A DNA stretch of 5,311 nt from NCBI GenBank assembly GCA_018401055.1, contig JAGYLB010000028.1, positions 1 to 5,311 of the forward strand. Reading direction: 5' to 3'. This stretch comes from Roseicyclus sp. Its GTDB lineage: Bacteria > Pseudomonadota > Alphaproteobacteria > Rhodobacterales > Rhodobacteraceae. Made by a program: the position numbers and the translations under genes. Positions 1 to 5,311 of the stretch are shown in pieces; the stretch's first letter is position 1, and each line of letters starts with the position of its first letter. Under the pieces are notes generated by a model that searched no databases, was not told where the DNA came from, and worked only from the letters and a program-made list of their open reading frames with translations.

Positions 1-712
1 TCTGCAGGTTGTTGACCACATGCAGCATCGCCACGGTGACGATGAAGGACAGAAGGAACCAGTTGGCGACGTAGATGTGCGGCTCTTTGCGCTTCATCAG
101 CGTGCCCATGTAAAGCGCAAGGAACGCAACCCAGACGATGGTCAGCCACAGGTCGGTCAACCATTCGGGTTCAGCGTATTCCTGCCCCTGCGTCGAGCCC
201 AGCAGGTAGCCGGTCGCCGCCATCAAGATGAACAACTGGTAGCCCCAGAACACGAACCACGCGAGGCCACCGCCCCACATCCGCGCGGCAGATGTCCGTT
301 GCACAATGTAAAAGCTGGCCGCCAGCAGCGCGTTGCCGCCAAAGGCGAAGATCACCGCCGAAGTGTGAAGCGGGCGCAACCGTCCAAAGTTCAGGTAGCC
401 ATCCGCCCATTGGAAATTGAGCACAGGATAGGCCAGCTGAAAGGCGATGAAGGTACCGGCCAGAAAGCCCACCACGCCCCAGAAGACCGTGGCGATGGCG
501 GCCGCGCGTACCGGGCCGTCCATGTATTCGTCGGTGGGTGAGGCCAGTTTCGGCTCCCCGGTGCGGCGCAGCACGTAGATGAACGTGATGGCTGCAGCGC
601 TCATGATCAGCAGCGCATGGACCAGGTAGGCCGCGTCGCGTGCATAGTTGGCCGCGATCGCGGCACAGACCGCGACGAGGCCAAGGATCAGAAGCTTCAC
701 ATAATCAAGCAT
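1..712 (-). CDS. ccoN: cbb3-type cytochrome c oxidase subunit I, N-terminal part (runs off left edge)
   Basis: CcoN is the membrane-embedded catalytic subunit of the cbb3 oxidase, a high-affinity haem-copper oxidase that reduces oxygen to water and pumps protons in the cytoplasmic membrane. Reading from the ATG at 712, 237 codons are visible. They show closely spaced hydrophobic helices (about residues 5-21, 28-48, 70-95, 116-138, 145-170 and two more), and the segment [15 protein letters not shown], whose H116 matches the conserved low-spin haem b ligand. The segment [21 protein letters not shown] is also typical of CcoN. The CuB and haem b3 ligands lie beyond the edge. Compared with the short Pseudomonas CcoN, as I recall it, the first ligand sits some 55 residues later, so there is an extra N-terminal extension with two helices. 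The start is supported by GAAGGGA at 719-725, six bases upstream. The gene is divergent from the stress protein gene; ccoO, Q and P would be expected further left. Identity is secure; the gene is partial only because of the window. Confidence 0.96.
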   Translation of the reverse strand, partial: MLDYVKLLILGLVAVCAAIAANYARDAAYLVHALLIMSAAAITFIYVLRRTGEPKLASPTDEYMDGPVRAAAIATVFWGVVGFLAGTFIAFQLAYPVLNFQWADGYLNFGRLRPLHTSAVIFAFGGNALLAASFYIVQRTSAARMWGGGLAWFVFWGYQLFILMAATGYLLGSTQGQEYAEPEWLTDLWLTIVWVAFLALYMGTLMKRKEPHIYVANWFLLSFIVTVAMLHVVNNLQ

Positions 713-805
713 TGATCGTCCCTTCGTCCTGCCCCGGTTCCGACTCGAAAGCCGTCCGGAGCTGTTCCATCTGCCCCCTGATCGCGGAAGGGGCGCGAAA
801 GGGCC

Positions 806-819
806 TTGATCCATGTCAA
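806..819. promoter_or_regulatory. FNR-type box 1, ccoN-proximal
   Basis: The sequence TTGATCCATGTCAA differs from the FNR consensus TTGAT-N4-ATCAA at one base (G for A in the right arm). Its centre (812.5) lies 100 bases upstream of the ccoN ATG. A class II position (-41.5) would put the ccoN transcript start near 771, giving a leader of about 58 bases that contains the ribosome binding site. The match to a -10 element there (GATCAG on the minus strand, 778-783) is weak. The presumed binding protein, FnrL, is encoded in the same window. The site is seen directly; its role is inferred. Confidence 0.85.
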
Positions 820-837
820 ATGCAACTCATGGGGGTG

Positions 838-851
838 TTGATGCAGGTCAA
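838..851. promoter_or_regulatory. FNR-type box 2, stress-protein-proximal
   Basis: The sequence TTGATGCAGGTCAA has the same two half-sites as box 1 with a different spacer. Its centre (844.5) is 32 bases, about three helical turns, from that of box 1. A class II position relative to the plus-strand gene predicts a transcript start near 886. At the matching -10 position (874-879) lies TAGACC, which agrees with TATAAT at three of six bases. This would leave a leader of about 23 bases containing the strong ribosome binding site at 896-903. The geometry therefore fits activation of the stress protein gene, although an effect on ccoN from a distal position is also possible. Confidence 0.83.
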
Positions 852-895
852 GGTGCGGCGACCTGTCCCGGTCTAGACCTGTCCCCGGGCCAATT

Positions 896-903
896 GAGGG
901 AGG
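896..903 (+). promoter_or_regulatory. Ribosome binding site of the universal stress protein gene
   Basis: GAGGGAGG lies five bases before the ATG at 909. It decides the start: the frame is open back to an ATG at 813, but that longer form would overlap both FNR boxes, has no comparable purine-rich site, and would add 32 residues unlike a Usp N-terminus. Confidence 0.9.
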
Positions 904-908
904 CTTCC

Positions 909-1748
909 ATGTCCTACAAATCCATGCTGACGATCCTGACCGACCCGGCTGAGGTCGGCGCGGTGCTGGGTGCCGCCATCCCGCTGGCGGCTGAGGGGGG
1001 CGCGCATCTCGACGTGCTCTGCCTTGGCATAGACCGCACCCAGACGGGCTATTACTTCGCGGGTGCCACGGCGCTCATGCATGACGAGACCATCGCGCAT
1101 GCCCAGGCCGAGGCCGCCGCCATCGAGGCCGCGGCCCGCAGCGAACTGGGGCGCCATGACCTGTCTTGGGGCATCGACGCGCTGGTGGCGCAATCGGCCT
1201 CCGTCACGGGTCTGGTGGCACGCCGGGCGCGCTTTGCCGATCTGGTGATCTTGCCCAAACCCTATGGCGAGGGATGCTATTCGGACGCGCCCGTCGTCGT
1301 CGAATCCGCGATGTTCCAGGGTCAGGCTCCGGTGCTGGTTCTGGCCGAGGGCGTTCCCTTGACCGCCACCCCGAAAAAGGTGGTCGTCGCTTGGAACGAA
1401 TCTGTCGAGGCCATGACCGCGATCCGCAGGGCCCTACCTCTGCTCAAATCGGCGGACATAGTCAGCATCTGCATCGTCGCCCCCGAACGGCACGCGTCCG
1501 ACGCGGCAGACCCCGGTGCGGAACTGTCCCGGATGCTCAGCCGCCATGGCGTCAAGGTCGAGGTGACGATCCTCGCCCAGACGCTGACGCGGGTTTCCGA
1601 GGTCATCGCGCGCCATGTCGACGACATCGCCGCCGACATGCTGGTGATGGGCGCGTATGGCCATTCGCGCTTCCGCGAGGCGATCTTGGGCGGGGCCACG
1701 CGCAACATGCTGGAACACGCCAAGGTGCCGGTGTTCATGGCGCATTGA
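909..1748 (+). CDS. Universal stress protein, tandem UspA domains
   Basis: This is a 279-residue cytoplasmic protein made of two UspA-type alpha/beta domains, roughly residues 4-147 and 156-279, so it resembles a fused Usp dimer. The second domain begins with KKVVVAWNES and holds GAYGHSRFREAILGGAT (248-264), which fits the ATP-binding pattern G-x2-G-x9-G. The first domain has the fold's strand pattern (DLVILPKPYG, APVLVLAEG) but no such glycine motif, so it probably does not bind ATP in the usual way. The biochemical role of tandem Usp proteins is unclear; they are generally linked to survival under stress or energy limitation. The gene is divergent from ccoN, an arrangement known in Rhodobacter and Paracoccus, and FNR box 2 is placed to activate it at low oxygen. 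It is convergent with fnrL. Family assignment is secure; function beyond that is inference. Confidence 0.93.
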   Translation: MSYKSMLTILTDPAEVGAVLGAAIPLAAEGGAHLDVLCLGIDRTQTGYYFAGATALMHDETIAHAQAEAAAIEAAARSELGRHDLSWGIDALVAQSASVTGLVARRARFADLVILPKPYGEGCYSDAPVVVESAMFQGQAPVLVLAEGVPLTATPKKVVVAWNESVEAMTAIRRALPLLKSADIVSICIVAPERHASDAADPGAELSRMLSRHGVKVEVTILAQTLTRVSEVIARHVDDIAADMLVMGAYGHSRFREAILGGATRNMLEHAKVPVFMAH

Positions 1749-1769
1749 CGCCGCAGGGACCGCCCCTTT

Positions 1770-1795
1770 CATGGTGCGCCTTCAGGCGCACCATG
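1770..1795. terminator. Hairpin between convergent stress-protein and fnrL genes
   Basis: The arms CATGGTGCGCC and GGCGCACCATG pair perfectly over 11 bases around a TTCA loop. The hairpin occupies the 60-base gap between two convergent stop codons, as expected for a terminator. No clear T run follows on either strand (only CGTTTC on the plus side), so it may work as a bidirectional hairpin, with Rho, or chiefly as a 3'-end stabiliser. Confidence 0.7.
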
Positions 1796-1808
1796 CGGAC
1801 GTTTCGGA

Positions 1809-2552
1809 TCAATACACTCCGCCATCCGCGTCATCGCCCGTCTCGCTCAGCAGCGCGTCGAAATCGGGGATGACGATGTGGCGCTTGCCCTCCAGAACGA
1901 TCACCCCGTCCTTTTTCAGGCTCGACATCTGGCGGCTGACGGTCTCCAGCGTTAGGCCCAGATAATCGGCCATCGCCTCGCGCGTCAGCGGCAGATCAAA
2001 GGCCAGCTCGCCCGAGCGGTTCTGCGGATTGATGGTGGCATCGCGCCGCGCGATGATCGACAGGAAGCTCGCGATCTTCTCGCGCGCGGTCTTGCGCCCC
2101 AAAAGCAGCATCCATTCCCGCGCCGCATCCAGTTCATCCAGCGTCATTTCCAGCAGCCGCTGCGAGACATGCGGCGTGTTGGTCAGCAACTCCTGAAACG
2201 GCACGCGGCGGAAACAGCACAGCTGCAGGTCGGTCGTCGCCGTCACATCATAAGACGCCCGATCCCGATTCGGACGCCCGAGAAAATCAGACGGCAGCAG
2301 CAGGCCCACCATCTGGCGGCGGCCATCCTCCATTGTCTGGGTCAGCGCGGCCACACCATGCACCACCGAGGCGACGAAATCCATCTTGTCGCCCGCCCAG
2401 ACAATCGTCTGCCCGGCCTCGTAGTTGCGATAATACTTGATCGCCTCAAGATGCTCGAGCTCGTCACTCTCGCAGCGGGCGCAAACCGCGCGATGACGGA
2501 TAGGGCATTCCGCGCAGTCCACCTGCGGAAATGCAACCTGACGTTGTGCCAT
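1809..2552 (-). CDS. fnrL: FnrL, oxygen-sensing Crp/Fnr-family transcription regulator
   Basis: This 247-residue cytoplasmic regulator has the usual Fnr length and layout. Its N-terminal cysteine cluster is C13-x2-C16-x7-C24-x2-C27. A cyclic-nucleotide-binding-like beta roll (about 40-130) follows and contains C112-C113, then a dimerisation helix (about 130-160) and a C-terminal winged helix-turn-helix (about 187-230). The recognition helix LTLETVSRQMS has E203, S206 and R207, the E-x2-S-R signature that reads TTGAT half-sites. In the family, four cysteines hold an oxygen-labile [4Fe-4S] cluster that permits dimerisation and DNA binding at low oxygen. The ATG is supported by AGAAGGGA at 2559-2566, six bases upstream. 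The gene is divergent from hemN across a perfect FNR box that is close enough to allow autoregulation. FnrL is the likely regulator of all three boxes in the window. An FnrP-type name is the only real alternative. Confidence 0.96.
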   Translation of the reverse strand: MAQRQVAFPQVDCAECPIRHRAVCARCESDELEHLEAIKYYRNYEAGQTIVWAGDKMDFVASVVHGVAALTQTMEDGRRQMVGLLLPSDFLGRPNRDRASYDVTATTDLQLCCFRRVPFQELLTNTPHVSQRLLEMTLDELDAAREWMLLLGRKTAREKIASFLSIIARRDATINPQNRSGELAFDLPLTREAMADYLGLTLETVSRQMSSLKKDGVIVLEGKRHIVIPDFDALLSETGDDADGGVY

Positions 2553-2588
2553 GATGTGTCCCTTCTGCCTTTCGGCAACGGGGCTCGC

Positions 2589-2602
2589 TTGATCCAGATC
2601 AA
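2589..2602. promoter_or_regulatory. Perfect FNR box between fnrL and hemN
   Basis: TTGATCCAGATCAA matches TTGAT-N4-ATCAA at all ten conserved bases. It is separated by 36 bases from the fnrL ATG on one side and 36 from the hemN ATG at 2639 on the other. Activation of hemN is the expected role, since FNR sites are known upstream of hemN in this group. For fnrL the box would lie in or very near the core promoter, so repression or modest autoregulation is more plausible than class II activation; this is inference. Confidence 0.92.
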
Positions 2603-2638
2603 GGACAAACGGCGCGTTTCGATTTGAACGTTACAACA

Positions 2639-3994
2639 ATGGAACACGTCAATCAACTTCGCCGGCTCGGCCTTTTCGACGCGAAAGTCCCGCGCTACAC
2701 CAGCTATCCGCCCGCCACGAAATTTTCCAATGACGTGGATGGCCCCGTTTTTCTGGACTGGCTGCGCGACATCCCGGCGGGTGCGCGCATTTCGGTATAC
2801 CTGCATGTGCCCTTCTGCCGCAGGTTGTGCTGGTTCTGCGCTTGCCGCACCCAAGGTGTCCAGTCCGACACGCCGGTGCAGGCCTATGTCGACACGCTCA
2901 AACAAGAGGTCGCCACGATGGGCCGCCTCCTGCCCGAAGGCGTCGAAGTCGCCCGCCTGCATTGGGGCGGCGGCACGCCCACGCTTCTATCGGCCGCGAT
3001 GATGACCGACCTGTCGGCACATCTGCGCCGGGCCTTCACTTTCACCCCCGATGCCGAGTTCTCGGTCGAGGTCGACCCCAACGAGATCGACGCCGCCCGC
3101 ATCGACGCGCTGGCCGCAGCCGGCATGAACCGCGCCTCCATCGGCGTGCAGGATTTCGACCCCGACATCCAGCAAATCATCGGCCGCCTGCAAAGCTACG
3201 AGGTCACGCGCGACGCGGTCGAGGCTTTGCGCCGGGCGGGCATTCATTCGCTGAATGCCGACATCCTCTTCGGCCTCCCCAACCAGAGCCAGGAAAAGAT
3301 CACCGATTCGGTGCAGATGCTGCTGTCACTCGTGCCCGACCGGGTCGCGCTTTACGGCTATGCCCATGTGCCTTGGATGGCCAAGCGGCAGGCGATGATC
3401 CCGACCGATGCCTTGCCCACGCCCGAACAACGCCTCCACCTTTTCGAGACCGCCCGCCGCTTGTTCCTGTGGGACCAGTATCAAGAAATCGGCATCGACC
3501 ATTTCGCAAGGCCTGAGGACAGCATGGCCGTGGCCGCCCGCAGCGGCCACCTGCGCCGCAATTTCCAAGGCTATACCGATGACACCTGCGAGGTGCTGAT
3601 CGGCCTTGGCGCATCGGCCATCTCGCGCTTTCCGCAGGGCTTTGCGCAGAACGCCAGTTCCACCGCCGCCTACCAGAAATCGGTGCGCGCGGGTGAGCTG
3701 GCCACTGGGCGCGGCCATGCTTTCAAGGGGCAGGACCGACTGCGCTCGCGCCTGATCGAGATGCTGATGTGCGAATTCCGTATCGACAACGCGGAAATCC
3801 TGCGCGACTTCGACATCTCCGAGATCGAGTTGGCCGCGCTGGAACGCAAGGTCGCCGACCAGTTTCCCGGCGTCACCCGGACCAGCCCCGGCGGCTTCGA
3901 GATCCTGTCCGAGGGTCGCCCGCTGGCCCGCATGATCGCGCGGGGCTTCGACGAATACGAGATGCGCGCCGAAGGCCATTCCTCGGCCATCTGA
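2639..3994 (+). CDS. hemN: Oxygen-independent coproporphyrinogen III dehydrogenase (radical SAM)
   Basis: HemN converts coproporphyrinogen III to protoporphyrinogen IX without oxygen, by two radical SAM decarboxylations in the cytoplasm; it supplies haem (and tetrapyrrole precursors) under anoxia. The 451-residue protein has the length of true HemN and begins with the family's N-terminal segment VPRYTSYPPATKF (17-29). The cluster motif is C60-x3-C64-x2-C67 followed by C69, preceded by Y54. The SAM-binding GGGTPT is at 110-115, NADILFGLPNQS at 206-217, and a HemN C-terminal domain from about 360. The N-terminal segment and CRRLCWFCAC favour HemN over the haem chaperone HemW. The frame is open upstream to a TTG at 2624, which would add five residues; the ATG at 2639 is preferred because the protein then starts where relatives do. 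Neither start has a clear ribosome binding site. A perfect FNR box lies 36 bases upstream. Confidence 0.95.
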   Translation: MEHVNQLRRLGLFDAKVPRYTSYPPATKFSNDVDGPVFLDWLRDIPAGARISVYLHVPFCRRLCWFCACRTQGVQSDTPVQAYVDTLKQEVATMGRLLPEGVEVARLHWGGGTPTLLSAAMMTDLSAHLRRAFTFTPDAEFSVEVDPNEIDAARIDALAAAGMNRASIGVQDFDPDIQQIIGRLQSYEVTRDAVEALRRAGIHSLNADILFGLPNQSQEKITDSVQMLLSLVPDRVALYGYAHVPWMAKRQAMIPTDALPTPEQRLHLFETARRLFLWDQYQEIGIDHFARPEDSMAVAARSGHLRRNFQGYTDDTCEVLIGLGASAISRFPQGFAQNASSTAAYQKSVRAGELATGRGHAFKGQDRLRSRLIEMLMCEFRIDNAEILRDFDISEIELAALERKVADQFPGVTRTSPGGFEILSEGRPLARMIARGFDEYEMRAEGHSSAI

Positions 3995-4024
3995 CCATGC
4001 CAGAGTTTGGGGCGGGGGCTGGCC

Positions 4025-5311
4025 TCAGGCCGCCCCGACCTCGCCAAAGGCCGCTTTCAGCAGGTCGCGCGTATAGGCATGCTTGGGCGCGGCAAACAAC
4101 GCCTCCGCCTCGCCACTTTCCACCACATCGCCGTTCTTCATCACGATGACCTTGTGGCTCAGCGCGCGCACCACCTTGAGGTCATGGCTGATGAACAGAT
4201 AGGCGATGCCGTTCTTGCGCTGCAGCGCGCGCAGCAATTCAACGATCTGCACCTGCACCGTCATGTCGAGCGCCGATGTCGGCTCGTCCAGAACCACCAG
4301 CTTGGGGCGCAAGATCATCGCGCGCGCAATGGCGATGCGCTGCCGCTGGCCGCCGGAAAACTCATGCGGGTATCGGTCCATCATCGCGGGGTCGAGGCCC
4401 ACTTCACCCAGGATCTGCGCCACCTGCGCACGCCGGTCCTCGCGCCCTACGCCATGCACCTCAAGGCCCTCGGATACGATCTGTTCAATCGTCATCCGTG
4501 GGCTCAGACTGCCAAACGGGTCTTGGAACACGATCTGCATCTCGCGCCTGAGCGGCCTCAATTCGCGCGAATGCAGCCCCTGAACATCACGCCCCATGAA
4601 GACCACCGGGCCTTGCGACCCGATCAGCCGCATGATCGCAAGCGCCAGCGTCGTCTTGCCCGACCCGCTTTCGCCCACGACCCCCACCGTCTCGCCCGCC
4701 CGCACGCGCAAGCTTGCCGCGTTCACCGCCTTGATATGTCCCACTGTCCTCCGCATCAGCCCGCGCTGGATCGGGAACCAGACCCGCAGGTTGTCCGTCG
4801 CCACGATCTCGGGCGCATCGGGCGCGACCGGATCGGGGCGGCCCTTGGCCTCGGCGGCCAAAAGCTTGCGAGTATAGGGATGGCGCGGATTGGCGAAAAT
4901 CTCGGCCGTCGGCCCCTGCTCCACGATCTCGCCACCCTGCATCACACAGACCCGATCGGCGATCCGGCGCACGATGGTCAGATCATGGGTGATGAACAAA
5001 AGGCTCATCCCCATGTCGCGTTTCAGATCAGCCAGCAGGTCAAGGATCTGCGCCTGAATCGTCACATCCAGCGCCGTCGTCGGCTCGTCGGCCACCAGCA
5101 GCTCCGGCCCGTTGGCCAAGGCCATCGCGATCATCACCCGCTGCCGCTGACCACCCGAAAGCTGGTGGGGATAGGCGCCCAGTCGGTCCTCGGGGTCGCG
5201 GATGCCGACCTTGTGCAGCAGTTCGATCACGCGCGCCCGCGCGGCATCGCCACGCAAGCCCTGATGCAGCGACAGCGACTCGGTGATCTGCTTTTCCAGC
5301 GTGTGCAGCGG
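4025..5311 (-). CDS. Peptide-type ABC importer ATPase with two fused nucleotide-binding domains, C-terminal part (runs off right edge)
   Basis: This is the cytoplasmic ATPase of an ABC importer with both nucleotide-binding domains in one chain. The visible 428 codons start inside the first domain (…PLHTLEKQI), so its Walker A motif and start codon are outside the window. In order: first signature LSGGQ (5147-5161), Walker B LLVADEP and ITHD; the linker motif RHPYTRKLL typical of oligopeptide/dipeptide ATPases; then the second domain with Walker A GESGSGKT (4652-4675), QDPFGSLSPRMT, signature FSGGQ (4346-4360), Walker B LVVLDEP and ISHD. No key residue is missing in the visible part. The layout and the FGSLSPR segment most resemble YejF/GsiA/DppD-DppF fusions, with YejF-like my best guess. 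The substrate cannot be told; permease and binding-protein genes would be expected to the right. The gene is convergent with hemN, with 30 bases between stop codons. Confidence 0.92.
   Translation of the reverse strand, partial: PLHTLEKQITESLSLHQGLRGDAARARVIELLHKVGIRDPEDRLGAYPHQLSGGQRQRVMIAMALANGPELLVADEPTTALDVTIQAQILDLLADLKRDMGMSLLFITHDLTIVRRIADRVCVMQGGEIVEQGPTAEIFANPRHPYTRKLLAAEAKGRPDPVAPDAPEIVATDNLRVWFPIQRGLMRRTVGHIKAVNAASLRVRAGETVGVVGESGSGKTTLALAIMRLIGSQGPVVFMGRDVQGLHSRELRPLRREMQIVFQDPFGSLSPRMTIEQIVSEGLEVHGVGREDRRAQVAQILGEVGLDPAMMDRYPHEFSGGQRQRIAIARAMILRPKLVVLDEPTSALDMTVQVQIVELLRALQRKNGIAYLFISHDLKVVRALSHKVIVMKNGDVVESGEAEALFAAPKHAYTRDLLKAAFGEVGAA

Noticed and set aside
20..541. A 173-codon plus-strand open frame at the left end
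   Set aside because: It is antisense to clearly recognisable CcoN sequence, is rich in Arg, His and Gln, and shows no family features.
704..716. ATCAA-GCA-TTGAT inverted repeat over the ccoN start codon
   Set aside because: The half-sites face the wrong way and the spacer is three bases, so this is not an FNR box; five-base arms are easily due to chance.
813..908. An upstream ATG that would extend the stress protein by 32 residues
   Set aside because: It would start inside FNR box 1 and read through box 2, has no good ribosome binding site, and adds residues unlike a Usp N-terminus; the ATG at 909 has a strong site.
2434..2450. TTGAT followed by CGCC and TCAAG inside fnrL
   Set aside because: The right arm does not match ATCAA, and the sequence is explained by fnrL coding.
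2342..2962. A 206-codon minus-strand open frame across fnrL and hemN
   Set aside because: It spans the fnrL-hemN promoter region and is antisense to hemN; composition is Arg/Ala-rich with no recognisable domain. It is a shadow frame of GC-rich coding DNA, as are the other long antisense frames under hemN and the stress protein gene.
4009..4036. Intrinsic terminator between hemN and the ABC ATPase gene
   Set aside because: The GC stem has a 14-base loop and no T run on either strand, and it overlaps the ABC stop codon; reported only as an observation.
1..5311. CRISPR arrays, toxin-antitoxin or defence genes, insertion sequences, tRNAs
   Set aside because: No repeat-spacer pattern, transposase, tRNA-like fold or defence-type protein was seen; the window is ordinary core-type metabolic and regulatory sequence.

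Overview
The window is GC-rich, with the long antisense shadow reading frames typical of such DNA. Its gene set and order point to an alphaproteobacterium of the Rhodobacter/Paracoccus/Roseobacter group (Rhodobacterales). The run ccoN – universal stress protein – fnrL – hemN is a known arrangement in that group. This is a call from gene content and protein motifs, not from a marker gene.

Layout. (1) Positions 1-712, minus strand: the N-terminal 237 codons of ccoN, the catalytic subunit of cbb3 cytochrome c oxidase, running off the left edge. (2) 713-908: a divergent promoter region with two FNR-type boxes carrying identical half-sites. (3) 909-1748, plus: a tandem-domain universal stress protein. 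(4) A strong hairpin at 1770-1795 between convergent genes. (5) 1809-2552, minus: fnrL, the oxygen-sensing [4Fe-4S] regulator of the Crp/Fnr family. (6) 2553-2638: a second divergent promoter region with one perfect FNR box. (7) 2639-3994, plus: hemN, the oxygen-independent coproporphyrinogen III dehydrogenase. (8) 4025-5311, minus: the C-terminal 428 codons of an ATPase with two ABC domains, of the peptide-importer type, running off the right edge.

How it fits together. Items 1-7 form a compact low-oxygen module. FnrL carries the E-x2-S-R recognition helix that reads TTGAT, and all three TTGAT-N4-(A/G)TCAA sites lie in the two divergent intergenic regions. The likely circuit is that FnrL, once its cluster assembles at low oxygen, activates the high-affinity oxidase, the stress protein and oxygen-independent haem synthesis, which supplies haem for the oxidase. 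The ABC ATPase is convergent with hemN and has no visible link to this circuit.

I found no RNA genes, CRISPR arrays, insertion sequences or phage genes, and no gene-free stretch over 300 bases (the longest gap is 196). I see no evidence of an undescribed system. The points worth a second look are regulatory: the twin FNR boxes, a box exactly midway between the fnrL and hemN ATG codons, and a hemN start with no ribosome binding site.
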